NCBI GenBank assembly: GCA_034440615.1
Contig: JAOTOM010003677.1
Location: forward strand, 1 to 64,000
Source: Ashinkailepas kermadecensis
Lineage: Eukaryota > Arthropoda > Thecostraca > Neolepadidae
Reading direction: 5' to 3'
Length of the DNA stretch: 64,000 nt
Positions within the stretch are counted from its first letter, which is position 1, and each line of letters starts with the position of its first letter. The position numbers were made by a program, and so were the translations under genes. The notes under the pieces are model-generated. The model did no database searches, was not told the DNA's origin, and worked only from the letters and a program-made list of their open reading frames with translations. Below, one piece after another: positions 24,442-36,814 of the stretch.

Positions 24442-25275
24442 CCTGTGTGGTGTGATATGTGTTGTCCGTCTGGTGTGAGATGTGTTGTCCGTCTGGTGTG
24501 AGATGTGTTGTCCGTCTGGTGTGTGATGTGTTGTCCGTCTGGTGTGAGATGTGTTGTCCGTCTGGTGTGAGATGTGTTGTCCGTCTGGTGTGTGATGTGT
24601 TGTCCGTCTGGTGTGAGATGTGTTGCCGTCTGGTGTGATATGTGTTGCCCATCTGGTGTGTATTGTGTTGCCGTCTGGTGTGAGATGTGTTGTCCGTCTG
24701 GTGTGAGATGTGTTGTCCGTCTGGTGTGAGATGTGTTGTTGTCCGTCTGGTGTGAGATGTGTTGTCCGTCTGGTGTGTGATGTGTTGCCGTCTGGTGTGA
24801 GATGTGTTGTCCGTCTGGTGTGATATGTGTTGCCCGTCTGGTGTGAGATGTGTTGTCCGTCTGGTATGAGATGTGTTGTCCGTCTGGTGTGAGATGCACT
24901 GCCATGTAGTGTGAGATGTGTTCCCCGTCTGGTGTGGTATGCACTACTATCTGGTGTGAAATGTGTTGTGAGATGCACTGCCATTTGGTATGAGATGTGT
25001 TGTCCGTCTGGTGTAAGATCTGCTGCCCGTCTGGTGTGAGATGCACTGTCATCTGGTGTGAGATGTGTTGCCTGTCTGTTGTGAGAAGCACTACTATCTG
25101 CTGTGAGATGTATTGTGAGATGCACTGCCATCTGGTGTGGGATGTGTTGTCAGGTGCACTGCCATCTGGTGTGACATGTGTTGTCCGTCTATTGTGAGAT
25201 GCACTATCATCTGGTGTGAGATGTGCTGCCGTTTGATGTGAGTTGTGCTGCCGTCTGATGTGAGATGTGCTGGCC
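24442..25275. repeat. 23-bp minisatellite, about 35 copies, decaying rightward
   Basis: Units of GTCCGTCTGGTGTGAGATGT. Units to the left of about 24880 are homogeneous. To the right they accumulate changes (GCACTGCCATCTGGTG, GCACTACTATCTG) and longer composite periods. Confidence 0.95.
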
Positions 25276-26989
25276 ATTTGTGTGGAACTTGCTGCCATCC
25301 GTGACTCGTCCTGCTCGTTAGGTGCCGGGTATACGGCCAGTCTGAGCCGGACTTGGCTGCGTGGCTCTGCACTTCCGACGGGGCTGTCAGTACCCCGTTT
25401 GCATGGCCAAGCCGACGGGAATCTGATTGTCAATGCGACGGATTATCCCACTCGAGCGGGTGTTTACAATGGCCAATTGGAATTTAGTCGGGTGATCCGT
25501 TCTCGATTGGCCCAAACGAGACACGGATAACTGGAAGGTTATTGGCATGCCTGACGCAGCTGCTACAAATGTACAGCGTGAAATACGAACAGGTCCGCCT
25601 AAGGCATTGGGTCGGTCGATCCCGCGGATGTATATTTATGGGTGGACTGGTGACTACCTGCCTGCGTCGAGTTGGGCCTGCTGAAGTTATTCATTTATTT
25701 TGTGTTCGTGAGGCAGGGGCATTCCACGACAGATCGACCAGGGTCCGGCACCCTCATGTCTCATATTTTGAGCAAATTGGTGTATATGGTTATCTTATGC
25801 CCTGAATCCACCTGTGCAAATTTTATTTCGATCATGTCAACGGTTCAGGAGTTATAGCCTCGGGCATTTCTGGAAGGTCACCCTGCAAGGTTATGTTCGG
25901 TGGCCGATAACTAAGTGAATTATCAGTCAAAATATGTATCCGGACATTTTTGAACCCCCAAGGATTCTAATTCTGACAGAATTTGTAATATGTGACGAAT
26001 AATAAAAGAGTTACCCCATGGCCGCAGGTCACGTGACCTCCGGTGGCCTCGATGCCCGTGAACTCTTTGTTTTTTAATTGACATAATGGAAGAACCATGT
26101 TTTGGCTTCATGTATAGCAAATGAAAAAAATACGCGTTTTTTCCTATAAATCCTTATTTGGAGAGCGCAAACTTTACCATGTTTGAAATCTTTCGAATAT
26201 TGAGCTACTAACTCGGCCGTCTCTCCGTCCAAAATCGAGATGCGGTTTGATAACACGCAGCAACGTGTTCTCTGGCATGGTTTGGATTTATGTCTTCTAA
26301 TGTACTTATTTGCCTCCAATATCCAGTTATCTATATTAGATAAAAGGCGCCGACTGACTTTAGAAGTGGCCATTGGCCTCAACTGAACTGTGGTCGGCAC
26401 CAGTAGCCTGTGTTTTGTTATATCCAGCTATTTCGCTGAGTAAATGCGTCTCAATTTAGTTCGCCGAGGACACTTCCTGACATCTGTTAATGCTTGTATT
26501 CTCACAGAAAACACGATCCGTGGGGATTCATGAGGGCAATGTATACACCATGGTTACACAACCATTGTATATTTAGAACAAGCATGTATCCAACTGAGAA
26601 ATAAGGAGGTACATCACGTCACAAACATGCCCCGTCAGAAGTGCATCGACATACCGTTTGCATATTTGAGGACATGGAAACGATCCAACGTTTTTGTTAT
26701 ATGCCCAAAGACAGATCAACACACAAATCTGAAGTAGCTACGGTAACAAACCATGTTTCATATATGCACCAATTGTTTCTGTCTCGTGTCTAGCTCGTCT
26801 TTGTCCACCTATCGTGACACGTTCACGGCACGTCCCTCGCCGTTCGACAACACATGTACCAAAACAGTCATAACATCAGCACGCGAGAACTTGTAATTTG
26901 TTTGTGTTCCTTGACAGCGAGAGCTTTCGTAAAGCGACCTGCGAGGCTCGCAGTGACCTTCTCCACCTCTTCATTCGTGACAAAGCAGC
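25276..26989. other. No recognised gene; single-copy stretch
   Basis: The longest array-free and LINE-free stretch of the left half. A 108-residue minus-strand frame at 26074-26400 has mixed composition but no family I recognise. I see no splice-site context that would make it an exon. Confidence 0.35.
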
Positions 26990-28440
26990 TCTTAGGTGGC
27001 TCTGTTCATCCCCCAGTGTTCCTCCCAAGCCTCAGAAGCATCACAGTCCGGTCCGCTCTAGCTCTCACGGGACCTCCCTACTCCTCAAGTTTTTTTTTCG
27101 GGCTGTCAATGGCATTCTAGCTCTGGAATTGGCTCTCGGTATTCCTCACAACGATCGCTAGTCCTTTAGGGAATCTTTAGATCTCAGGGGGCCCCGTTCG
27201 GCTCATAGGGACGCCTTCCAAGCCTCTTGGGCATCCCAGTCCAGTCCCCTCTAGCGCTCAGTGACAATTTCCAATCGTCAGGGGTCCTCTCCAGCTGTTA
27301 GGGCCCTTTCCTGTTCTTGGCAGTTTCTCTAGTTTCAAGGGCTTTCTAGCTCTGACATTGGCTCTCAGTATTCCTCACAATCATTGACCTAGAGACTCTT
27401 CTCAGCTCTCAGGGAACTCTGTTCGCCCTCAAGGGCCTTCTCATGCTGCCACGATCCTTCCTAGTTATCGACAGCTCTCGGGGTTTCAAGAGATTCTAGC
27501 TCTGAGGCTGGCCCTCGGTATTTCTCACCTCAATTGCAAGCCAACAGAGAGTTTTTCCTCTCGGGTGGCCCTGTTCATCCATTAGGGGCCGTTCTCAACA
27601 TCAGAGGAATCCCAGACCAGTCCTCTCTGGCTCCCAGGAGATCCTTTGCATCACTTAAGGTCATCTCCTGCTTGTAGGAGCCCATCACTGTTCCCAATAG
27701 TCCTGTCTAGCTCTCATCTCGGGGAATTTCAGATCTGAGATGGACCCTCACTAGTCCTCCTCAGCTCGCATGGGTCCTGTTGATCCCTCAGGTGCCCTTT
27801 CAGACTCAAAGAGCATCCCAGCCTTCTCAGACCCTCACCCTCCTGTTCATTCTTCAGCCGTTATGGGTCAATTCCAGCTGATACTGCTCTTTCCAGCTCG
27901 TATAGGCACTCCAGCTCTCGGGCGGGTCCTCTCTCGTCTTCACGGCCCTTACTAGCCCTCAGGGTAGACCTCTTCACGTGTCAAGGGCACTTTCCACAAA
28001 TGTATTTAAACATTTCTTCGGTTATATTTCTGCCCCTCAAGGCGGTCGCCTGGAGGGCTACATTGGACTCGACAAGGAGCGGGTACCCTTTCATCCCTTG
28101 GAAACGCCACTACTGCGTAGCAACCCGGGCCCCTCCATGGGCTTAGGAACCCTTTACGTAGCACCGGGAACCCTCCGCTTCAGCTCGGATCGTCTCCGAA
28201 GTTCGGGGTCTCTTTATCGGCCTGAGGCCCGCTGTCAGCTCTGAGACCCTCTCCACCAGCGTGAGCCAAAGCCGACCCAGTGACTGCACGTCCGGCCTAG
28301 GGTCCCATCCGTCGGCTCAGAGACCCTCATTCACTGCTCAGCTCACTCTTGGTCCGGTCGGAATCTCCTCTTCAAATGCTTGGGCCTCCTCTATCATGCG
28401 CGAGGGGCCCGTAGGCCATCATCTACGGGATCGTCGTCTG
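26990..28440. repeat. Highly degenerate higher-order repeat rich in CTCAGGG/CTAGCTCT words
   Basis: Words such as CTAGCTCT, TCTCAGGG and CATCCCAGTCC recur every 25-40 bp. A longer block (TTCTAGCTCT, then TTGGCTCTCGGTATTCCTCA) recurs at about 27115, 27347 and 27493 with substitutions. The rest of the stretch is made of similar words in variable order, consistent with an old tandem array. No open frame of note. Confidence 0.7.
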
Positions 28441-28636
28441 AAAGATTCAGGTGATACAAGCGCATTCATTTGTTTTCATTAGATATTATGCATGAAATGA
28501 TCCCATAATTCCTTGTGCAGTTGGCGAGCATAGTAATGAGGAGTAGGATTATAGTTGGCTCTGAGGAGTCCATAGAAGGTGTTTTGGTTAGGACATGTCA
28601 GGTGCATTGGTCAACCTAATCCTTAGTTCCGCCGAC

Positions 28637-28695
28637 GGGTCGGACCGAATTCGGTCCGGATCCGTTCCGGATCCGTTCCGGGTCCGGTCCGGATC
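28637..28695. repeat. Short GC-rich tandem (GGATCCGTTCC)
   Basis: Runs of GGTCCGGATCCGTTCC-like words in a 60-bp stretch, with two exact CCGGATCCGTT units. Confidence 0.8.
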
Positions 28696-28867
28696 TCAGT
28701 CTGTACGAAATGAATTCCACCAGTGAGCGGTTTCTCAAAAGCAAGACACGTTTGTGCGTAGCGCGTGCAGGTTTTGGCACGTCAGCCGTGTTCGGACACC
28801 ATCTGAGTCCGATACCGATGAGAAATGGTCTCCGCCGCGCCAGCGCCGAAGTCGAGTCTGTCAGTGG

Positions 28868-29042
28868 GCGGTCGTTGCGCTTGATATTGCCGCAACAGCG
28901 GTCACACGGTACGTTGCACTTGATATTGCCGCAACAGCGGTCACACACGACACGTTGCACTTGATATTGCGACCAACAGCTGTCACACACGATGGGTTGC
29001 ATTTGCCATTGTCCCAACAGCGGTCACACACGACACGAAATG
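28868..29042. repeat. About 42-bp minisatellite, 4 copies
   Basis: Units of GTTGCACTTGATATTGCCGC followed by AACAGCGGTCACACACGACAC, with length variation between units. Lies just before the 5' end of LINE fragment F. Confidence 0.92.
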
Positions 29043-29084
29043 GCGCGAACACCATTTATATGACGTCCTGGACTCGGCCAATTC

Positions 29085-29522
29085 CAATGCCTATGATGGG
29101 TTGTGGAAGCTCGCGGAAACCATGCCACACACAGGTATTTGTTATACGGCGACGACAAACCGCAGTGCTCCAGATGTCAGGCACAACTGACGTTTCGCCA
29201 TGTTCTCATCTCATGCCCCTGTTATGCTGACGAACGTAGACGCTACTTTGGGTCTGCCGAGGTGGCTTCCCTTAGAGATATTCTGTCGGACAACTCTTCC
29301 ACTGTCCAATCGGGACGGTTGATGCATTTTTTATCAGATGTGCCGTTCACAGCAATGTATAACCCTCGCTGATATACACCGCATGTAAACTTTGCACCAC
29401 AATAGGACCAGGTGGACGGCTAACCACGATGTGAAGCTTTATACTACTGCACTTCGTTAACTCCAAGAGTTATGGGCGCAAAATGACCACAGCAGTCGAC
29501 GCGCCCTAAAGACCAAATAACT
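29085..29522 (+). mobile_element. I-superfamily LINE fragment F (its tail resumes at 35150-35177)
   Basis: The fragment encodes the last ~85 residues of ORF2, with ATHRYLLYGDDKPQCSRC, RHVLISCPC and a stop at 29370-29372. The 3' untranslated region follows with hairpin arms GGGCGC (29474-29479) and GCGCCC (29501-29506). The tail begins CTAAAGACCAAATAACT and is interrupted at 29522 by element D. It continues after D at 35150 as AAAGCCCAAATAACTAACTAACTA. The exact left boundary is uncertain by a few tens of bases. Confidence 0.85.
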
Positions 29523-30181
29523 CCCCCCGACGAGGTACCACCTTTCCGTGGTGGGGGGGATTGCGTGCCCCAATGACCCGGCGACCATCCTACCGGCGTG
29601 GGGTGAGACTAAGAGTGCCTCACTCGTCCTTCCATCCATACGCTCCCATTCCAATGCCCATATCATCCCACCATCCATGTCCTCCTCCTGGCCCTGCAAC
29701 ACCGACTCTCCCTATCATGAGCAGGTAGGACAACTTCCCCGGTCTTGCCCTCCAGCTCAGTTTTATCGGGGTAGCCGCGCCCCCTCGGCCCGCCCCCCGG
29801 GTTGACGGAGTCCTGGAGGTTGAGGTCCCCCGTCGCATGGTGCTAGTTGTGACGGGGGACCAACACACCTCTTTGGTCCTGATATCCCGGAGGGGCGGGC
29901 GGGCCCGTGGAGCCTCACGCGGGCCAAGTGGCTGGTCGCCTCGGGCCGGGGGCCTGGGGTTCTCCCCAGTGTCTGCCGGCCCGGCCGGCTGGGGTCAAGT
30001 GGTGGGCGGTGCTGGATCCCGGTCGGGGTGGTGAGTCTCTCTCCCGGCCGGGCGAAGGCGCCGCCTGCCCCGTATAACTCCTCGGGCGCCTGGCGTCCTC
30101 CCGTCCGCGGGGCCCAGGCGTCCCCCCTGTTGGGCCCCTGTGTGGTGGGGCGCCCGAGGAGCGGAACACATATCACACTTC

Positions 30182-31923
30182 ATGGCATACACAGCACAAA
30201 AAAAAACCTGGTCCCTCTCGTGGAGACCAGACAAATGGCTTCTCTGCCCCACGCATACTTATATTTCGTGGTAAGACGAGGTCCCTCGCCTCGCTATCAC
30301 CATTTCAAAGGCGAGATGGATGTGACAGATTTGGCAAGGTCGTACGCTGCGAGAAGTTAAACGATGGTGCCCTGGAGGTAGAATTTGCACGGGCAGAGGA
30401 GGCGGAGACCGCATTGAAATTATCCGAGTTTAGATTTAGTATTCGGAAAAATCAGAGTAGGGTCGAAGAGAACATCCAAATCACCGTAGAACCGCACAAG
30501 ACAAAAAATACTTCGCGAAGCCTTATAAACTGTTTTGACCTGAGAGATGTGCCGGAAGAGGAGATCGTGGACGGATTGTCAGAGTTTGGTGTGACTGATG
30601 CAAGGAAAATGAAGGTCAGGAGAGGCTCGGAACTTATTACAACAAACAACGTCATATTAACATTCAATTCCACTGATATTCCCTCCGAAATACGTGTGGG
30701 TTACGTCCGAGTGAAGGTCCGTGTTATTCTCCCCAATCCGATGAGATGTTTTAAGTGTCAGAGGTTCGGACACACCAACAAATACTGCCGGAATCGGCCT
30801 GCATGTGGGAGGTGCGCCTCCCAGGAACATGATGGCGAAAACTGCACCCTCGAAACCCCCTTCTGTGCGAACTGTGGCGTGGGGCAGGACCCCCACACTT
30901 CTTATGACCGAACCTGCCCGAAATACATCAGAGAGAAGGAGATAATTTATATCAAGCACACACAAAAAATAACATTCCGAGAGGCAAGGGATCAATATGA
31001 ACATTCTCATCCTATAATATCATACGCGTCAAAAGTGAAAAGCAGGAGTATTCCACAACACACACAGCCCGACAGAGCCTCTGAGCTGATGGCCCAACTG
31101 ACCGCTCTTCTGCGCTCTTTTGGAGTGCCTCCTGTGTCGCAAGTGAGGAAGAGCCATCCAACCCAAAACGACGCCGATACTACTGGCGTCCCACCTTCCA
31201 CGAGTGACATTGTTCCCCCATTAGAAGCCCCCACCAGATCAACGCCCGAGGGTGGGGCGTGGACGCTTGTCCAACGGGGAAAGCGGCCTCCTCGGTCCTT
31301 CCCACTCAATCCCATCCCCTCCCCACCTACCCCCAAATCCCCCCTCCCACCTCCCGTCCGCCTTCCAGCCTCCCATCCCCCCATCGCGCCCCACTACGAC
31401 ACCAAAACCCACCCTCTCCACATCCTCGCTCCCCGAACCCTCCCCCTTTCCCGAGAGCCAGGCCTCGCCCTTGCCCTCGCCCTCAACATCTACGTCTGCT
31501 CCTGCATCGCCGTCCAGAAACACGCACCGACCAATCCAAATCTCAGACGTCAGTTTGCAATTCCAGGAAGCCGAAAGGCGTGCCCGCGAGGCAAAACGAG
31601 CGCGGCTCGCTCAACTGGAAAAGACCAGGGTCAAGGGCACCAGCATAGCGCCTCCCCCAAGGTCGGTCACCCCATTGCCGCGACAGAGAGTGGAGGGGCC
31701 GGTGGGAGCATCCGTAATGGGTCCTCCCCCGCCTCCGCCGCAACTGACTGTCCCGCAGAAGCGAGCGTTGCCTCTCTCTGAGTCTCCACCGCGGGGTGGC
31801 CCACAGAGGTCCCGCCCCAGGACACATTCACTAGACCCTAGTCGGAGCTGCCCCCCTGAGTTCTCGATGGACTCTCCGTCGAGACAGGGCACCGGGACTC
31901 CGACCGCTCCCGCCCGTTTTTAA
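30182..31923 (+). pseudogene. LINE D ORF1 (nucleic-acid-binding, three zinc knuckles), frameshifted
   Basis: The conserved ATG is at 30182, matching 43773 in element E. The protein has a first region of about 200 residues, then CFKCQRFGHTNKYC, CGRCASQEHDGENC and a third CX2C-type knuckle (CANCGVGQDPH). The C-terminal half is rich in Pro and Ser with an EAERRAREAKRARL helix. ORF1 proteins of I-type LINEs bind element RNA in cytoplasmic particles. Frame breaks lie near 30210-30330, and a further shift near 31350-31420 moves the C-terminal half into another frame, ending at the TAA at 31921-31923. Confidence 0.9.
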
Positions 31924-32103
31924 ACCGCCCTTGACCATTCCTCTCTAGCAACAATGACGTCCACATGCTGCTATCTGGTCTTTATTTCTCTTCTTTATTT
32001 GACCAAGCTGTCGATGGGTTTGTAATATATACTAGTCATCTTCTCTAATTATATCTTTTGACAACGCACATGTTTTCTGCATTAACTTACGCACATCGTA
32101 GTT

Positions 32104-33775
32104 TTACAGTGGAACTGTAGGGGAATCAAATCCAGCTTAAATGACCTCCAGCATCTTTTAAGTTCCCGCACGCCGTCGGTCTTATGTATACAGGAAACTA
32201 AGCTGGCTCCAGGCGCTCCATTTCAACTAAAAAACTACACTATTTTACGAAAAGATGTACCATCCTGCACTGTGTCGCATGGGGGTGTGCTTATTGCTGT
32301 GCACAACTCTGTCCCATTCACACATGCACCTCTCTCTTCAAATATTCAGTGCGTTGCTGCTCGTGTAGTAATAAACCACCATATGCAGCATATACCTACC
32401 ACCGGGCAGACAGTTCCCACTTTCTGATCTCTCTGAAACTGTGGCCCAACTCACCCTACCGGTGATGGTGTGTGGCGATTTTAATGCGCACCACTCTCTT
32501 TGGGGTTCAACCACGATTACTTGCCGTGGACGTGCAATGGAACGTTTTATAAGCGATTTCCCTCTTTGTATTCTTAGCACGGGAACACCAACACATTTTA
32601 CATTACCGACTGGACAGACGTCCGTGCTGGACCTCACTCTCTGCAGTCCAGAAATTGCTCCTTTCTTAGAATGGTCTGTGAATAGTGATCCATATAACAG
32701 CGACCACTTCCCTGTTTATTCCCATTTCATTAATCGGGTTACGGTTGGTCGACGACCTTCAAAGTGGCTATTTCACCGAACCGACTGGGAGGCATTCCAA
32801 GCTAACCTTGAAAGCACCCTCTGCGACCAATGGGATGAATCCGTGATCTCCGTGGAAACATTTACTTCGGCAACTGTGTAGAGTGCCCAGCGGCAAATCC
32901 CTCGATCATCGGGAACGTCAATTCGATTACCAGTCCCATGGTGGTCGGAGAAATGTCGAGAGGCAATCCGTGCTAGGAAAAGGACACTTCGGATATTTAA
33001 TGGAAATAGCTGCACGTACAATTTAATAGACTTTCGCAAAGCACGGGTACTCGCCAGACGTACTATCACCGAAGCGAAGCGGAATTCATGGAGAGCTTAT
33101 ATAAGCTCGCTAAATCGCTCCACGTCATTATCAACTGTATGGTCGCGCATAAAGCGCTTCTCCGGTAAACACGCCTCAGTCCCAATCTCCGTCTTACACA
33201 TGGACGGACGAGACATCATTAACCCGAAAGAAGTCGCCGACAAGATAGGATGTGCTTTGTCTGCACGCTCGGGAAATAGCAAGAACGAGCGATTTTTAGA
33301 TATACAGCTCGGTGCGAGGAACGCCCTATGGATTTGTCGACCACAGACGACCTCGAACACAACATTCCATTATCTTTATCTCTGAACTAACTGCAGCAAT
33401 CAACATACTCAAGGGCGTGGCTGAGGGTCCGGATACGCTTCATAATGACATTATCAAACATCTACCAGTGACAGCTTTAGACACTGCTGCAAGCCCTAAA
33501 TGAAATATGGACATTAGGCACGTTTCCATCTTCGTGGCGGGAAGCAATTATAGTTCCCATACGCAAACCGAATAAAACTGGCAAGGACCCTCCGCACTAC
33601 TGCCCCATCTCACTCACTTTCTCCTTGTGTAAGTTATTTGAGAAAATGGTGAATGTCCGGTTGATGTGGTTTTTAGAACATAACAATCTCCTTACTATGA
33701 TACAAAGTGGCTTCAGAAAACAGCGTAGCACACTTGACCACATTTTAACACTTGACTCCTCGGTGGTGAAAAATC
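32104..33775 (+). pseudogene. LINE D ORF2, 5' part: endonuclease and start of reverse transcriptase
   Basis: Begins with LQWNCRG, as in E, without an ATG. It contains CIQETKLAPG, GGVLIAVHNS, CGDFNAHHSL and NSDHFPVYSHF of the APE-type endonuclease, then the linker. The early reverse transcriptase blocks [19 protein letters not shown] and [14 protein letters not shown] follow. A ~10-bp deletion near 32375 and a CAG to TAG nonsense change at 32879-32881 break the frame, with further shifts after 33300. It stops matching E at about 33765-33780, where fragment G begins. Confidence 0.9.
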
Positions 33776-33778
33776 ACT

Positions 33779-34448
33779 CATCGTGGGAAATGAGGCAGCG
33801 GATGCTGCTGCGAAACGTGCAGCCCAAGCCCCGTACCGGCGGTCTATGCCGCTCCCAGCGAGGGAACATCCCCACTCAATTACGACCTTTGTTTTTGAAA
33901 AATGGCAGAATAGTTGGGACACGTTGCAGGACAACAAATTACGAACGATCAAGCCATGCCTTGGAGAGTGGGCCTCGTCCTATCGCAGGACGAGGTGGGA
34001 CGAGGTCGTGCTCTGCCGTCTTCGGCTTGGGCATACTCACCCAACACACCACCATCTTCTCTGTGGAGAGGACAGGCCAACCTGCCCTCGATGTCACTCA
34101 CCGCTGTCAGTGCGCCACGTTCTGATTGCGTGCCCTCTGCTGGCCGACGATCGCAGACGCCTCTTTGGAGTCGTGCGGTCGCTGTCACTCCGCGATCTCC
34201 TAGGTGAGCACTCGCGCGCAGTAACTTCGGGACAGCTTCTTCGCTTTCTTTCAGATGTCGACTTTAGAGCGATTTATACACCTCACTGACATGTAACGGT
34301 AGAAGATCGGAATGACTTGCCTGCATTATGTAAGTTGGTGTGCTACTGTTGAATCGTTTAAGACCACTGGCACCATTTAACATCGTTATGGGCGCTGTAT
34401 GACCAACGCAGTCGATGCGCCCCTAAGCCCAAATAACCAACCAACCAA
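33779..34448 (+). mobile_element. I-superfamily LINE fragment G, inserted in element D
   Basis: A 3' terminal fragment of the same subfamily as copy C, not of the D/E subfamily. It starts within the RNase H at [12 protein letters not shown]. The open frame 33783-34289 continues through [17 protein letters not shown] to the native stop. The 3' untranslated region carries hairpin arms GGGCGC (34390-34395) and GCGCCC (34417-34422) and the tail CCAAATAACCAACCAACCAA. D-type sequence resumes right after the tail. The fragment has no internal stop over 168 codons, so it is relatively young. No target duplication was found. Confidence 0.9.
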
Positions 34449-35034
34449 CAGGATTCTTTGCGTCGTCGAATCCCTAACTACTATCGGAAAAAAACGTCGT
34501 ATTCTGCTGGATCCCCAGCCATGTTGGACTCGCAGGTAATGAAGCTGCCGATATAACCGCTAAGCACGCAATCAGTAATGGCCGTGAAGTTCGTCTGCGT
34601 CTTCCTCCAAGTGATATATACCCCTCCATTCTATCACATATACGGTCCGAATGGCAACGAACCGGGAACTCCAAACCTAGTAAGTTGAGGGTTATAAAGC
34701 CGGTACTGGGTATGTGGCAGTCCTCACACCGGACCTCGCGACGGGAGGAAGTAACGCTCTGCCGATTGAGGATTGGCCATACATTCGCAACACATAGCTA
34801 TATACTGACCGGTGATGACCAACCTTTATGCCCACGCTGTTCGGACCCGCTTACCGTGTATCATGTTTTAGTAGATTGTGTACTACTGGACCCTCTCCGA
34901 CGCCATATTTTAGGACGGGTAAACATCGACACTTTACGAATGCTACTAAACAATGACTCTGAGGTTGTATCGTCTGGATACATTTTTACTTTTCTTCAAC
35001 AAGCACGTTTTGATGTAGTATATCGCCGCCCCTG
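34449..35034 (+). pseudogene. LINE D ORF2, 3' part: end of RNase H and C-terminal finger
   Basis: Very close to 48970-49557 of element E. It has the WIPSHVGLAGNEA region (with a frameshift in the A-run near 34485), then VIKPVLGMW, CRLRIGHTFATHSYILTGD, the CPRC...YHVLVDC finger and the TGA at 35032-35034. Confidence 0.9.
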
Positions 35035-35177
35035 AAGACTATTAATTACTGACTACTATAGGAGCATAATAGATTAGCTATCAACACAGTTATGGGCGCA
35101 AAATGACCTTTGCAGTCGACGCGCCCCTAAACACCAATTCATCATCATCAAAGCCCAAATAACTAACTAACTAATTG

Positions 35178-36296
35178 TTCGATTTATTGCCACTGAGGCT
35201 ACACATAATATGCATTGGCACGTAAAAATAATCGCAACAGATGTGGTTCGAGCATATAGATTTGTCTTTCCTGATCGATGCATCAATAGTCACCCGATGT
35301 TCTTGGTACCGAAATTATCAGTTTCGCCTTTAGGCACATTTATTTTAATTTGTGCCTGGAACACCTTTCTACTAATTGCACCTGATACTAAAATATATTA
35401 TGCCAGTTGCATTGCTGTTATTTTCCACCTCGCAGTTTTGGCTCATCTTGTATCGTAAACCCGTTAACAGATAAAGCTTGTATATCATTCAAATCGGTAC
35501 GCATTTATCGATGCATGCTTGGATTCTGGTCATCTAACTACATCGCATCTGAGGACGATTTTGCTCTTCATGCGTGTTTGAAACATGTGGCTACATTACC
35601 ACGAAAGACAGCGATCCGATCACTGACATACACGAAGCAGTATTCGCTCTTATTATGTTGTGTAGCATCTTCCCGTGCTCGTCTAGTCGCGCCCCTAATG
35701 ATGATTCATACTGTTATTTGAAGCACTCAAGTTTTGTATGTTAAGTGGTACGTAGTATGAGCAATGTAACCAACGCTGAAGTGCTGCACCCTATTTGACC
35801 CTGGTGAAGGTCGTTATCAGCTCCCCCCGTAAGGTTTTCCGCGGATAGTGAAGAAACGGCGCGAGGTAGCGCGCCGAAATTTGGCATACCTCTTCCCGAA
35901 TCAATTTTACATGTTGTGTGAAAATGTTGAGGTCAGGTCGTCTACGGTCACCGAGTGATCAAGGTCAAGTGGGGTCACCTCCAAAAAAAGGTTCAACCAG
36001 TCGTCAAGCTTTAACAGATAATGATGTTTGAATGAACGTTTTAGCGTTTGCTTATCTTTATGGATGCAACAAAACGCACCAGATGATTATTTAAAACATC
36101 TTTTTCAGTTTTTGATGACATTTATTTTGCATATTTGTCCATTGGGGATAAAATCGAAGATTCTGGCTAAAGTAAGCATTTTGTATAGGGGAAAGGTGAC
36201 TTAAAACAACGTTTCTCTGTGCGCACTACCCATTAAAGTAACAAAAATAAAAACATGATGACTCTAAATTTTGAAAATCTTGACCCGCAGGTGTCA
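35178..36296. other. No recognised feature
   Basis: AT-richer single-copy sequence with short frames and no recognised motif. Confidence 0.4.
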
Positions 36297-36480
36297 CAAT
36301 CCAACATCTGTAGGTTTTACTCCGCTCAACATCCGTAGATTTTACCCGATTGAGCATCTGCAGGTTAGCGATCCACCATCCGTGGTCCTACGCAATCCAA
36401 CATCCATATGTTTCTAGCAATGCAACATCTGTAGTTTTAGGCGATGCAACATCCGTAGGTTTTAAGTTATCCAACATCCT
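36297..36480. repeat. Degenerate 28-33 bp tandem repeat
   Basis: About six units of the form CAACATCCGTAGGTTTTA, with strong divergence and variable spacing. Confidence 0.8.
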
Positions 36481-36814
36481 TATTCATTGACTTCGAGGCC
36501 TAGCTAACGCATAGTCAGATCACCCGACGAGACTCGATCCGCCTCAGTTCTCCTGTTCAGTTCTGAGCCTGCTCCCAGGCCGATGTCCTCCCCCCCGCCT
36601 GTTGTTGCGGCACACAGCAGTGATCTCTGGCGATGAGTCGGCTTCTACGTATGCCCCGGGCTCCACTCCAGATATTCACCGTCGACCTGCCGTGACCTTT
36701 GATATCAGGCGTACAGCTTTTAGCCGACAGCGTCCTGTTAGCTTATGGTGTTATCCGGTGACTATGAAGTTGTGGCCTTGGCCTATGATTTTCGAAATCG
36801 ATAATCTCCACCGC
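36481..36814. other. No recognised feature
   Basis: Short single-copy spacer; nothing recognised. Confidence 0.4.

Larger units (their letters stand above)
29523..35149 (+). mobile_element. I-superfamily LINE element D, nested in F, interior replaced by fragment G
   Basis: Both termini are the same as those of the intact element E. The 5' end is the C-run, GACGAGG and the GTACCACC/GTGGTG hairpin. The 3' end is the hairpin 35094-35126 followed by ACACCAATTCATCATCATC. Flanking direct repeats AAAGACCAAATAACT (29508-29522) and AAAGCCCAAATAACT (35150-35164) differ at one position and are the target-site duplication. The element has ORF1 with zinc knuckles, the 5' half of ORF2, fragment G, and the last ~190 codons of ORF2. 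About 1.45 kb of reverse transcriptase and RNase H coding sequence present in E is missing. Confidence 0.92.

Noticed and set aside
23289..25275. Regular repeats considered as a CRISPR array
   Set aside because: Units are contiguous with no unique spacers, and the sequence is eukaryotic.
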